From assembly GCF_947581785.1 (NCBI RefSeq), contig NZ_CANPVO010000013.1, positions 62,001 through 126,000 on the forward strand: a stretch of DNA of 64,000 bases. Reading direction: 5' to 3'. This stretch comes from Candidatus Palauibacter polyketidifaciens (lineage in GTDB: Bacteria; Gemmatimonadota; Gemmatimonadetes; Palauibacterales; Palauibacteraceae). The position numbers and the translations under genes were made by a program. Position 1 is the stretch's first letter. Each line of letters starts with the position of its first letter. Shown piece after piece: positions 35,844 to 44,874 of this stretch. The notes under the pieces were generated by a model. It worked only from the letters and a program-made list of their open reading frames with translations. It was not told the origin of the DNA and ran no database searches.

Positions 35844-38524
35844 CTCCCGCCCTCCGGGTCGCCGCGGATCTCGAGCAGGAGATCGAGCGCGGCCTCGAAG
35901 TTGGGGGCGATCTCCAGGGCATCGAGGACCGCGCTCCGGGCGCCGCGCGCGTCCCCGCCCCGGTGCAGCGCGAGGGCGAGCCGGTAGTGGGCCTCCGCCG
36001 GATCGGCCGGCGCGAGCGCCAGCAGCGCCCGCCGCTCGCGGACCGCCTCGGGCCACGCTTCGACCGCCTCGTAGCCGGAGGCGAGCCGCGCGTGCACGTC
36101 CAGGTGGAAGGGGTCGATCCAGATCGCGCGCTCCAGCGTCTCGCGGGCGGCCGCATCGTTCCCGAGCGCCTGCTCGAGGTCCGCGAGGGCGAGGTGCGTC
36201 TCGAAGTGGTTCTCGTTGAGGGCGGTATACGTTCGGTAGGCCTCCGCGGCGCCCGCGAAGTCGCCGGCCTCACGGCGGAGATGCCCGAGAATGAGGATCG
36301 GCGCGTCGGCTCCTGCGTACTCGGGGAAGACCTCGTGCGCCCTCTCCAGCGCCCGCATCGCCTCCTCCGTGCGGCCCGCCCGCCGTGCCTCCGCCGCCGC
36401 CATGAGCAGTCCGGCGAAGGTGTCCGGGCCGGGCGGCGTCCCGGCTTCGGGGGTGCCCAGCGCCTTCAGCGTCGGGCCGAAGCGGGTCTCGATGTAGTCC
36501 CGCAACTCACGGTCGAGGCCCGCGAGCGTCGTCCCCAGCGCCCGTTCCACGACCTCCGGCGTCTCCAGCCCGTCGCGGTATCCGGCGAGCATGGCGAGTA
36601 CGGCGTCGAAGCCGCGCGTCGTCTCGATCATCTCGCACAGGAGGGAGGCCATGTAGTAGGCGTGCTGCACCTGCCCGGGGTAGGCGGGCCGCACGAAGCC
36701 GTAGTTGAAGCGCTCGAGCGAGGGCAGCCGCTCGTCCCGGAAGGCGGCGAGGAAGCCGGGGTCCACGTCGGATCCCCACCCCTCGCGCGCGTGCCGCTCG
36801 TCGAGGACCGCGAGCCCCTCGGAGAGCCAGCGGGGGATGCGGTGCTCGGTGTAGCCGAGGGTGAAGGCGTGCGAGATCTCGTGCCACAGCGTCGAGCCCC
36901 AGTTGAAGGCGCCGCCGGGGCGGGCACCGGGGGAGTCCATGGCGAGGACGGAGCCGAAGCTCACGCCGAGCGCGCCGATGCCCGCGAGTCCGACCGTGCG
37001 CACGGAAAAGTCGGCGTGTCGGTCGTAGACCTCGACCGAGATCGGGGTCGGCGGCTCGTACCCGTAGCGGGCGCGCATGGCGTCGTAGGCTTCTTCGGCG
37101 AGCGCCGTGGCGTAGATGGAGAGGGCGCCCGCTTCCTTCGGGTGCATGGAGAAAACGAAGCGCGGGCTTTCCACCGTCTCGAACCCGGCCAGCTCCTCGA
37201 GCAGGTCGAGCGTGTTGAACACCCACACGTTGAAGGGATCGCCCTCGAAGGAGGCCTCGAGCGTCGCGTGCCCCGCCTCCAGGTCGCCGACGCGGAGCTG
37301 GTTAAGGCCGAGTTCCGCCATTCCGGGCCAGGACAGCGGATCGAGGGCCACGGCTTGCCGCGCGAACGCGACCGCATCGGCGTAGCGGTGCGTGCGGTAG
37401 GCAACCTGGGCGAGGGCGACGTAGAGGCCGGCGTGCCGCGGATCCAGCCGCAGGACGCGGTCGCGCGCCTCCGCGAAGGCGGCCGCATCTCCCCGCAGGT
37501 GGGCGGCCGCCGCGATTTCCGTCCACGCGGAGAGGGAGAGGGGGTTCGTCTCCAGCGCGCGCCGGGCCTCCGCTTCGGCCTCATCCACATCCTCGAGTTC
37601 GAGGTAGAGTCGCGCCAGGAAGGCGCGGGCTTCGGTAAGACGGGGGTTCGTTTCCAGCGCCTGCTGCGCGAGTTCAAGCGCTTCGGAGGAGCCGTCGAAC
37701 TTCGCGCGGCGCGCCTTCGCCAGGAGGGCGCGCGCGTGGGCCGGGTTCCGGGCCAGCGCTTCATCGATCAGCGGCCCGGCCTCGAAGCTGTCGTACTTGT
37801 CGAGAAAGAGGAGACCGAGGTCGATGCGCGGCTCGGGGTCGCCGGGATCCGCTTCGATGGCCTCCTCGAAGGCGCGCACGGCGTCGTGGAAGAGGTCGGG
37901 GTCGCGGGCGCCAAGGTACGTGAGGGCGGCTCCGACGGCGCGCAGTTCGTCGGCTTCGAGGCGGCGGGCGCGATTGTAGAAGTCGATGAACCCGTCGAAC
38001 AGGGCGAGGGCTTCCTCGCGCGCGCCGCGGTCGAAGAGAAGGCGTCCCAGGTCGAGCCGCGCGAGTTGCGCGTCGCTGGCCCGGCCTTCGATGGCCCGGC
38101 GGAAGTGCGCTTCCGCTTCGTCGAGGCGTCCGAGCGCGTACAACTGGCGCCCGCGTGCGCGGGCAAGTTCGGTGTCCGCGTTCGCTCCGCCCGGGGCGCG
38201 CGCGGCGGCCCGGTCGAGGGCTTCGAGCGCGGACTCGTACTCGCCGGTCGCGGCGAGCGCGCGCGCCCATCCGCGCGCGGAGGCCGGGAACTCGCCCCCG
38301 GCACGGGCCGCCGACCGATAAGCCGCGACCGCCTGCCCATAGTCGCCGGTCTGGTGCGCCTCGAGCGCCGCGGCGAGCGGTCCGCCGCCCCCCTCCGCAT
38401 CCGAACGCTCCTGCGCGCGCCCCGATGTCGGCGCCAGGAGCACGAGCGCCAGCGCCAGCGCCGGGCGCGCGAACCGCATTCGGCGCGCGGTCGACCGGAC
38501 GGGCGGGCGCGGGGTCAGGCGCAC
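35840..38524 (-). CDS. TPR-repeat protein with embedded peptidase MA-type zinc protease domain
   Basis: The predicted 894-residue exported protein starts at GTG 38524 with GGGAG six bases upstream; the alternative ATG 38479 begins directly on the leader (MRFARPALALALVLLAPTSG). Dozens of TPR-like helix pairs fill residues about 45-430 and again 650-890. Between them is a gluzincin-type domain with HEISH at 548-552 and the third ligand in WLSEGLAV (E569), so the zinc site is complete. The layout TPR-peptidase MA-TPR is seen in other Bat-like operons. It overlaps the pseudo-caspase gene upstream by ten bases and DUF4159 downstream by four. Confidence 0.85.
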   Translation of the reverse strand: MRLTPRPPVRSTARRMRFARPALALALVLLAPTSGRAQERSDAEGGGGPLAAALEAHQTGDYGQAVAAYRSAARAGGEFPASARGWARALAATGEYESALEALDRAAARAPGGANADTELARARGRQLYALGRLDEAEAHFRRAIEGRASDAQLARLDLGRLLFDRGAREEALALFDGFIDFYNRARRLEADELRAVGAALTYLGARDPDLFHDAVRAFEEAIEADPGDPEPRIDLGLLFLDKYDSFEAGPLIDEALARNPAHARALLAKARRAKFDGSSEALELAQQALETNPRLTEARAFLARLYLELEDVDEAEAEARRALETNPLSLSAWTEIAAAAHLRGDAAAFAEARDRVLRLDPRHAGLYVALAQVAYRTHRYADAVAFARQAVALDPLSWPGMAELGLNQLRVGDLEAGHATLEASFEGDPFNVWVFNTLDLLEELAGFETVESPRFVFSMHPKEAGALSIYATALAEEAYDAMRARYGYEPPTPISVEVYDRHADFSVRTVGLAGIGALGVSFGSVLAMDSPGARPGGAFNWGSTLWHEISHAFTLGYTEHRIPRWLSEGLAVLDERHAREGWGSDVDPGFLAAFRDERLPSLERFNYGFVRPAYPGQVQHAYYMASLLCEMIETTRGFDAVLAMLAGYRDGLETPEVVERALGTTLAGLDRELRDYIETRFGPTLKALGTPEAGTPPGPDTFAGLLMAAAEARRAGRTEEAMRALERAHEVFPEYAGADAPILILGHLRREAGDFAGAAEAYRTYTALNENHFETHLALADLEQALGNDAAARETLERAIWIDPFHLDVHARLASGYEAVEAWPEAVRERRALLALAPADPAEAHYRLALALHRGGDARGARSAVLDALEIAPNFEAALDLLLEIRGDPEGGR

Positions 38525-39564
38525 GGGACGCTCCCGCCCTCGCGGATGGCGCGGTTGAGCCGGGCGAGTTCGACGAGGAGCGTCTCGAGTTGCGCGTCGT
38601 ATTCCTCCTCCGCCATCTCGTCGCGACGCGCGCGGAGCGCCGCGATCCCATCCTCCACCTCGCGCTTCCGCGCCAGTAGCGCGGCCACGGCCGGGTCGTC
38701 CGCCGCCGCCCCCGCCAGCGCGGCCGGCGCCTGGGCGAGGAAGAACCGGTTCGCCAGCGCACCATCGGGTCCGTCCGGAGTCGGTTCCAGCGATCCCTCG
38801 CCGTCCCCGTCATCGTCCAGCAGGGCGTGTTCGGTCAGCATCTCGTTGTCCCGCTCGTACCGGCGTCGGACCTCGCCCGTCGCGTAGCGGAACGCCTCAA
38901 GCAGCGACACCCGTTCGTCCTTGTCCACGTCCGCCTCGTCGAGGGCGAAGGCGTCGACGAAGAAGCCGCCGAAGTGGGTTCGCTCGCGCTCGCGGGGGGA
39001 GCGCGTGGCCGTCACGACGATCCGCCGCTCACCGGCGACCGCGGGCACGAACCCGCCGCTGGCGCTCGCCGCGTTCACGACCGCCACGGTCTGCGTCGGG
39101 AACGCGTGGAGCCACATCGAGAGCGCGTCCCCCGACAGGTCCGGGCCGGGCAGGCTGAAGCGCGACTCTTCGCCGCGGCCGCTCCCGTGGCCGAGGAGGA
39201 GGATGAGCGCCACGTCGGAGGGCCCGGCCCGGCTCGCCATGGCGAGCACCTCCCGCTCGACGGCCTCCAGGGTGGCCCGGCCCGCGACGCGGGGGGAGAG
39301 CGCCTCGTCCTCCGCCAGCCACGCGACGGTCTCGCGAACGCCGAGACGCTGGTCGAGTGCGTCGAGAAGCGACTCGGCTTCCGTCCGGAACTGCTCGGAG
39401 TACTCGGGCGCGCCCCCGAGGCCGGTGACGACGAGCACGTGCGTCCGCGGCGCGGCGGTCGCCGCCTGGGGTGCGGCCGGGAGGCCCGCGAGGCCGCCGA
39501 CGCCGAACAGGGCCGCGGGAATCAGCGCCGCGGTGAGCGCGACGGCTCGCACGCCGCGGGTCAC
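38515..39564 (-). CDS. Caspase/C13-like fold protein lacking the catalytic cysteine, with EF-hand-like loop
   Basis: The predicted 349-residue exported protein starts at GTG 39564, overlapping the upstream stop (GTGA), with AAGGA six bases before it. After the leader (VRAVALTAALIPAALFGVGG), the caspase-hemoglobinase core is clear: THVLVVTGLGGAPEYSEQF, DVALILLLGHGSGRGEESRF with the dyad histidine, and TQTVAVVNAASASGGFVPAV. Active C13/caspase enzymes have Cys at the start of the xSG loop; here it is Ala/Ser, so it is probably a pseudo-protease. DEADVDKDERVSLLEAF is a good EF-hand-like calcium loop. The C-terminus is a helical coiled coil. Same-type proteins with the ASASGG loop are, from memory, common in comparable operons. 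Confidence 0.78.
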   Translation of the reverse strand: MTRGVRAVALTAALIPAALFGVGGLAGLPAAPQAATAAPRTHVLVVTGLGGAPEYSEQFRTEAESLLDALDQRLGVRETVAWLAEDEALSPRVAGRATLEAVEREVLAMASRAGPSDVALILLLGHGSGRGEESRFSLPGPDLSGDALSMWLHAFPTQTVAVVNAASASGGFVPAVAGERRIVVTATRSPRERERTHFGGFFVDAFALDEADVDKDERVSLLEAFRYATGEVRRRYERDNEMLTEHALLDDDGDGEGSLEPTPDGPDGALANRFFLAQAPAALAGAAADDPAVAALLARKREVEDGIAALRARRDEMAEEEYDAQLETLLVELARLNRAIREGGSVPCA

Positions 39565-42002
39565 GCGAGATCCTTCCGTCGGCGGTACGCCCACTCCCCA
39601 CCGAGCAGCCCCGCCAGGAGCAGAAAGAGGATGGGCATGTCCCACAGCGAGCGCTCCTCGTACACGGTGTCGCCGCTCTCCGTGTAGCGGATCTCGTCGG
39701 CCAGCACCTGCGCGTCATCCGCCGTGTAGAACCGGCCCCCCGTCTCGTCGGCGATCCGGCGCAGGAGTTCCGTCCGGCGCCCCGCTCCGAACTCCTCGAT
39801 CCGGGGCGTCCCCGCCCGGAAGAAACTCCCGCCTTCCGCGATGTCGCGGCTCGTCTCGGCCCCGGCCCCCGGGCCCCCGGTTCGGGCTCCCGCAGCGCGG
39901 ACCTGCACGCTGTACAGCCCCCGCTCCGGCGGCACGAAACGTCCCTCGTACTCGCCATCGCGCTCGACCGTCCAGTCGAGCCGGACCTCGGACGCGACGC
40001 CGCCCGGCCCGGTCACCGTGGCGACGACGTCCGCCCCGTTCACGCGCAGGTACCGTTCGTCCTCCACCTCGGCCCGGATCCGCAGCGGCTCCCCCATCGG
40101 GACGACATCGTCGCCCGAGTCGAGACGGACGCGCCCGGGCGTGTCGTGCACGAGCCAGCGGAGCAGCTGCCGCCACAGCGTCTCGTGCGTCTCGTCCTCC
40201 AGGGGGATGTCCGCGTGCATCTGCCACAGCCACGAATCCTGGGCGGCGAACACGATCGACGTCCCGCGCCCGTACCTCTGGTGCGCGAGGAGCATGCGCG
40301 GTTCTCCCTCGGCCGGCACGCCCCGGAGGAGGTCGACGGCTCCCGGTTTCAGCTCGAACACCCGGTTCACGGAGGTGAGGGGCGGAAGCTCCGTCCAGCG
40401 CTCGGCGGAAGACTCGGCGGCCTCCGCGATCCTCATCGCCGCGTGCCGGCGGCCGGCCAACGTGAGTTCGGCCGACACCTCGAGCACGTCCGGTTCGCCG
40501 GCTCCTCCGAGCACCACCGGCAGGGCGTCGGCCAGCGGCGTCCCCGTGTAGCCGCCCTCCCCCAGCGACCGCCGCCCGCCCAGTACGAGGAGTCCGCCCC
40601 CTCGCTGTCCCACGAAATCCGCCATCATCTGCAACTGGTCGTGCGTGAAGAAGCTCGCCTCCACGCTTCCTAGGATCAGCCCGTCGTACTCGTACAACTC
40701 CTCGCGCGTGTCCGGGAACCCGCCGGCGAGTTCGCCCGGCCCCTCCACGTCGAGCCGCAGGTATTTCTCGTCGGCTGTCCTCAGGAGCGTGACGACGTGC
40801 AGGTTCTCATCGTCCGCCACGGCGCGGCGCAAAAACTTGTTCTCCGGGCGCGGCGAGCCCTCGAAGTAGAGGATCTTGCGGCGCGTGTCCCCGACCTCCA
40901 CCAGAACCTGGCGCTCGTTGTTGCCGGTCAGGGCCTCTCCCTCCTGCGGATCCACGAAGAAACGGATGGCGCGGGGCCCCGACTCCTCCAGGGTGAACTG
41001 GAGTTGCACCGCTTCCTCGCCGTCCGGCCCGAGCGTGAGATCGCGCGTGCCCACGATGCGCCCTTCGTCCTCCACATCGAGCCGCACCGTGCGTCCGCCC
41101 AGACCCGCGTGGGAGACGATGACGTCGGCCACGATCGTCGTCCCTTCCAGGGCCGCGCGAGGCACTTCCACGCGGCGCACCTCGACGTCGGGGGCGATGC
41201 GCTCCGAACCCATCCCGATCGTGTAGATGGGGATCCCCGCGGCGCGCGCCGAGAGCAGCGCCTCCGAAAGCGGCGGCGTCGCTTCGTCATCGTTGTCCGC
41301 GCCGTCGGAGACGACGACGATCCCGGAGAGCGGGAGTCCGGCCATCTCCTGCTGCACGCGGGTGAGCCCCGCGGCGAGGTTCGTGCGGGGGCCCGTAAAG
41401 GCCATCTCGCCCGCAGCGTCGATGCGGTCCGCATCGGAGTCGAACCCGTACATCCTCAGCCGGAAGCGGTCCTCGAGCGCCTGCCGGAGCGCGCCTTCGC
41501 CCCGCTGCGTCGCGAACGCCTGCCTGTCGGCGGGCTCCGCGGGCGCCGGATCCATGGCCGCGGAACCCGCCACGCCCGGGTCTGCGGCCAGGGGATCGGC
41601 AGGCGGATCGCCCGTCCCTCCCGCCGGATCCTCTTCTTCGCCGCCGAAGAGGTCGAGCATCCGCTGCGCGCGCGTCTCCCCGTCTTCATCCGCCACCCGC
41701 ATGCTCCGGGAATCGTCGAGGAGGATCGCCACGAAGTTCCGCCGCGGGACGACGGTCGAGACGAGGAGAACGGGCCGCATCAGGAGGAAGGCGAGGACTC
41801 CCAGCGCGGTCGCCCTCAGTCCCATCATCACCCAGCGGTCCCGCGCCTCCACCGTGGGTCCGACGCGGCGGTATTCGAGCGCGAACCAGACGACGGCGCC
41901 GACCCCGAGGAAGGCGAGGACCACCCCCCACGAGGGGGCGGCGAGGGAGAGATCGCCGCGTTCGAACACGACGGGTCGGTATTTGAAGAGGAACTCGAAC
42001 AC
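39561..42002 (-). CDS. Membrane VWA protein with GATase-like domain (head of the MoxR operon)
   Basis: The 813-residue protein has a GTG start. Two or three N-terminal TM helices (WGVVLAFLGVGAVVWFALEY; GLRATALGVLAFLLMRPVLL) precede a VWA domain with MIDAS DDSRS, TNLAAGL and VVVSDGADNDDEATPP. A loop of about 70 residues rich in Pro, Ala and Asp is inserted after the first strand. A GATase-like domain follows (YDGLILGSVEASFFTHDQL, RGGGLLVLGGRRSLGEGGY), then an Ig-like part and a C-terminal TM helix (LWDMPILFLLLAGLLGGEWA). It opens an eight-gene run with almost no spacing. The promoter should lie in the 117 bases before it, but none was recognised. Confidence 0.87.
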   Translation of the reverse strand: MFEFLFKYRPVVFERGDLSLAAPSWGVVLAFLGVGAVVWFALEYRRVGPTVEARDRWVMMGLRATALGVLAFLLMRPVLLVSTVVPRRNFVAILLDDSRSMRVADEDGETRAQRMLDLFGGEEEDPAGGTGDPPADPLAADPGVAGSAAMDPAPAEPADRQAFATQRGEGALRQALEDRFRLRMYGFDSDADRIDAAGEMAFTGPRTNLAAGLTRVQQEMAGLPLSGIVVVSDGADNDDEATPPLSEALLSARAAGIPIYTIGMGSERIAPDVEVRRVEVPRAALEGTTIVADVIVSHAGLGGRTVRLDVEDEGRIVGTRDLTLGPDGEEAVQLQFTLEESGPRAIRFFVDPQEGEALTGNNERQVLVEVGDTRRKILYFEGSPRPENKFLRRAVADDENLHVVTLLRTADEKYLRLDVEGPGELAGGFPDTREELYEYDGLILGSVEASFFTHDQLQMMADFVGQRGGGLLVLGGRRSLGEGGYTGTPLADALPVVLGGAGEPDVLEVSAELTLAGRRHAAMRIAEAAESSAERWTELPPLTSVNRVFELKPGAVDLLRGVPAEGEPRMLLAHQRYGRGTSIVFAAQDSWLWQMHADIPLEDETHETLWRQLLRWLVHDTPGRVRLDSGDDVVPMGEPLRIRAEVEDERYLRVNGADVVATVTGPGGVASEVRLDWTVERDGEYEGRFVPPERGLYSVQVRAAGARTGGPGAGAETSRDIAEGGSFFRAGTPRIEEFGAGRRTELLRRIADETGGRFYTADDAQVLADEIRYTESGDTVYEERSLWDMPILFLLLAGLLGGEWAYRRRKDLA

Positions 42003-42119
42003 GCGGTCGCTGACCCTTCCCTTCCGAACGCGGTCTCTGTCGGCGATCCAACCTACCAGTCAGGTATCCCTCTTAGAAACAAGGCCAGCCGGACGATCGT
42101 TGCCCATCTGCCGTCCTCG

Positions 42120-43556
42120 TCACGTTTGCGGCCGCCGACGCGTCTTCTCGTAGGCTTGCAGGGCCCGCTCGCGGGCGGCGGCGTGGTCGACGATGGGGGG
42201 TGGGTAGTCGCGGCCGAGTTCGACGCCGGCTTCGCTGAGCGCGTTCGGTGGGGCTTCCCACGGCTGGTGGAGCCAGCGGTCGGGGAGGCGCGCGATCTCC
42301 GGCACCCAGCGGCGCACGTAGGCGCCGGCCGGATCGAACTTTTCGGCCTGCCTGATGGGGTTGAAGATGCGGAAGAAGGGCTGCGCGTCGGCGCCCGAGC
42401 CGGCGACCCACTGCCAGTTGGCGACGTTGTTGGCGAGGTCGGCGTCGACGAGCGTGTCCCAGAACCACGCCTCGCCGTCCCGCCAGTGGATCAGCAGGTC
42501 CTTCGTCAGGAAGGACGCTGTGATCATGCGCACGCGGTTATGCATCCAGCCGGTGTGCCAGAGTTCGCGCATCCCAGCGTCCACGATCGGGTAGCCGGTG
42601 CGCCCCTGCTGCCAAGCGGCGAGCGCCTGCGGATCGTCGCCCCACGGGAAGCGGTCGAGGGCGGTGCGCCAGTTGTCCGTCTCCATGTGCGGAGAATCGG
42701 ACAGCAGGTGATGGCTGAAGTCGCGCCACGCGAGTTCGCGGAGGAGCGCTTCGTGGCCGCTTGCTCCCGGCGCATCGGCCTCGATCAGGGGCGCCGCGGC
42801 GCGCCACACCTGGTGCGGCCCGATTTCACCCCAGTGCAGGTGCGGTGAGAGGCGTGAACTGCCTTCCAGGTCCGGCCGGTCGCGGTCGATTCCGTATCGT
42901 TCGACGCCGTCCGCCATAAAGTCGGCCAGCCGCCGCCGGGCCGCGGTCTCCCCCACCTCCCAGGTCTCTCGGAGCCCTTCGGCCCAATCGGGCGCCGTGG
43001 GCTGCAGCCCCCAGTCGTCGAGATGGTCGCTGGCGATCGCGGGGCCGGGGGCCAGCCGCTTCGGCGCCGGATGCGGCGGTGGCGCCCGGTAGCACTCTCG
43101 GAGCCGCTTCCAGAATGAGGTGAAGACCTTGTAGGGCGTCCCCTGACCTGTCAGGATCTCGCCCGGCTCGCTGAGGAGCGAACCCGCGTAGCTCTCCGTC
43201 TCCACACCGTCGGCGCGAAGCGTCGTCTTGATCTTCGTGTCGCGCGCAACGGACGCTGGCTCGTAGCACCGGTTCCACACCACGCGGCCGGCACCGGTTT
43301 CCCGCACGACCTTCGGGATGACGTCGGACGCCGGACCCTGCCGCAGGCGGAGGGAGAGGCCCAATCCGGCGAGATCTTCCGCCAGCGCGTGCAGGCTCTG
43401 GTGCAGCCACCAGCGGGACGCCCCGCCGAGAGGCCGGACGCGTGGGCTCTCCTCATCCAGCACGAACAGAGGGACGACGGGCCGCCCCAAGCTGGCGGCT
43501 TCGGCAAGGGCGCGGTTGTCGTGAAGGCGCAGATCCCGCCGAAACCAGACGACCAC
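42120..43556 (-). CDS. phrB: Deoxyribodipyrimidine photolyase (class I CPD type)
   Basis: The predicted 478-residue blue-light DNA-repair flavoprotein splits cyclobutane pyrimidine dimers. GTG 43556 is chosen because translation then opens MVVWFRRDLRLHDNRAL, the standard photolyase N-terminus; the frame continues upstream without similarity and no ribosome site is obvious. The antenna domain fills residues 1-130. The FAD domain shows SRLSPHLHWGEIGPHQVW, ELAWRDFSHHLL, GRTGYPIVDAGMRELWHTGW and the signature MHNRVRMITASFLTKDLLIH, with DADLANNVANWQWVAGSG. The electron-relay tryptophans are in place. The gene starts 50 bases after the hydrolase stop. Confidence 0.95.
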   Translation of the reverse strand: MVVWFRRDLRLHDNRALAEAASLGRPVVPLFVLDEESPRVRPLGGASRWWLHQSLHALAEDLAGLGLSLRLRQGPASDVIPKVVRETGAGRVVWNRCYEPASVARDTKIKTTLRADGVETESYAGSLLSEPGEILTGQGTPYKVFTSFWKRLRECYRAPPPHPAPKRLAPGPAIASDHLDDWGLQPTAPDWAEGLRETWEVGETAARRRLADFMADGVERYGIDRDRPDLEGSSRLSPHLHWGEIGPHQVWRAAAPLIEADAPGASGHEALLRELAWRDFSHHLLSDSPHMETDNWRTALDRFPWGDDPQALAAWQQGRTGYPIVDAGMRELWHTGWMHNRVRMITASFLTKDLLIHWRDGEAWFWDTLVDADLANNVANWQWVAGSGADAQPFFRIFNPIRQAEKFDPAGAYVRRWVPEIARLPDRWLHQPWEAPPNALSEAGVELGRDYPPPIVDHAAARERALQAYEKTRRRPQT

Positions 43557-43606
43557 CGGAGCGGTCTGCGGCGCGCGGCGCCTCGGCTCGGGCGGGGCGG
43601 GGCCGT

Positions 43607-44509
43607 CTACGCGAGGCCCTCGCGTTCGAGGAAGGCGATCATCGTCGAGACGCACTCCTCGGGGTTCTCCAGCTGCAGGAAATGCGTCGTGTGCGGGATG
43701 AAGTCGTAGTCCCACCCGATCAATCCCTCGAGGTCGACGCTGGGCAGCGAGGAGAACTCGACGCTCGGGTCGCCGCCGATCACCTTCACGGGACAGGCAA
43801 AGTTCGTCGTATCCGGCTCGAAGGCGTACGCGAATCCGTAGTCGAACACCTGCGCCTCGAACTCGCGCGGGCAGCGGAGTTCATACCCGTCGCCGTCCGA
43901 CGCGGGCTGGAGCAACACGTCGGCGGCAAGGTGCTCCACGCCGGGCTGCGTGAACTCGAACACCCACGAACGCCGGAACTCTTCGGCGAACTCCTCCCGC
44001 GTGGCGAACCGGGGCTGGCGATGCCGGGCCAGCATGCCCAGCCGCCGCCAGAGCGTGTCGATGCCGTAGTGATCGCCATCGGCCAGGTACATGGGCGGGT
44101 CGAAGAGGACGAGCCCCGCGTACCCGAGCCCCGGCGGATCGTGGTTGAGGGCGACCATCGCCGACAGCGAGTGAAACACGCCGACCGCGGGCTTCGCACC
44201 GAAGTGCTCTTCGATGCTCGCCCGGATGCGCCCTTCGTCGGCCGTGAAGGTCGCGACGTTGTGGTGGGCGAGGTCGGCCGTCGGGTTCCGGCCGTGGCTG
44301 CGGAGGTCGTAGACGATCAACTCGAAGCGAGACACGAGGCGCGACCAGAACGGGTAATAGAGGTCGATCGCGAGCCCATTGTCGTGGCTGAGGATGAGCC
44401 GCGGCCCTTTCACGTCCCCGTGACGCCGAAGCATGATGGGAGCGCCGCCGGTCGCTTCGATTTCGACGGTGTCGAGCGGCTTCGGGACCCGCCATTCCGG
44501 ACTCGTCAT
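43607..44509 (-). CDS. Alpha/beta hydrolase family protein
   Basis: The predicted 300-residue protein starts at ATG 44509, preceded by a strong GGAGGGG site. The fold is shown by LILSHDNGLAIDLYYPFWS (oxyanion region), FELIVYDLRSHGRNP, the nucleophile elbow VFHSLSAMVAL (Ser in H-S-L-S, in place of GxSxG), LVLFDPPMYL, and the late histidine in DFIPHTTHFLQLENPEEC. All members of the catalytic triad seem present. There is no leader, so it is cytoplasmic. It precedes photolyase on the same strand. Substrate unknown. Confidence 0.85.
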   Translation of the reverse strand: MTSPEWRVPKPLDTVEIEATGGAPIMLRRHGDVKGPRLILSHDNGLAIDLYYPFWSRLVSRFELIVYDLRSHGRNPTADLAHHNVATFTADEGRIRASIEEHFGAKPAVGVFHSLSAMVALNHDPPGLGYAGLVLFDPPMYLADGDHYGIDTLWRRLGMLARHRQPRFATREEFAEEFRRSWVFEFTQPGVEHLAADVLLQPASDGDGYELRCPREFEAQVFDYGFAYAFEPDTTNFACPVKVIGGDPSVEFSSLPSVDLEGLIGWDYDFIPHTTHFLQLENPEECVSTMIAFLEREGLA

Positions 44510-44874
44510 CGCACCCCTCCTTTCGCGCCGGATGATACGCGCGCGGCGCACCGATGGCGAGCCAACACCTTCGCGCGCGCCGTCGACGTCCCCCCACCTC
44601 CGAGTCGAATGGCCGGACGCCGGCCCCCTGGCCATCGCGGAGGTCCACCGCGCGGGTGCATCGCACTACGGCGGTCCGCTTCTGACTTTTCCGGGGTCCA
44701 CTCCGCCTGGTTGGTGTCTCAATGCGTCGCGTCGTTGACGGAGGAGAAGACAAGGGAGACCAATACAAGCTTCACTCCCTTCCGATCTTGCCGAGGCAAT
44801 CGCTTTCCGGTACCCTCTCGATCGTCCGACGCGGGAAGAGAACCAGCTATTTCACGAAAGAGAAGACACCCATC
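44510..44874. other. Divergent intergenic region with compositional shift
   Basis: The 365 bases lie between the hydrolase (minus) and the secreted SnoaL-like gene (plus). G+C falls visibly from about 44720 rightwards, marking the boundary of a segment that looks foreign. A TTGACG at 44735-44740 could be a -35 element, but no good -10 follows at normal spacing. No RNA gene, repeat or additional protein gene was recognised. Confidence 0.5.
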
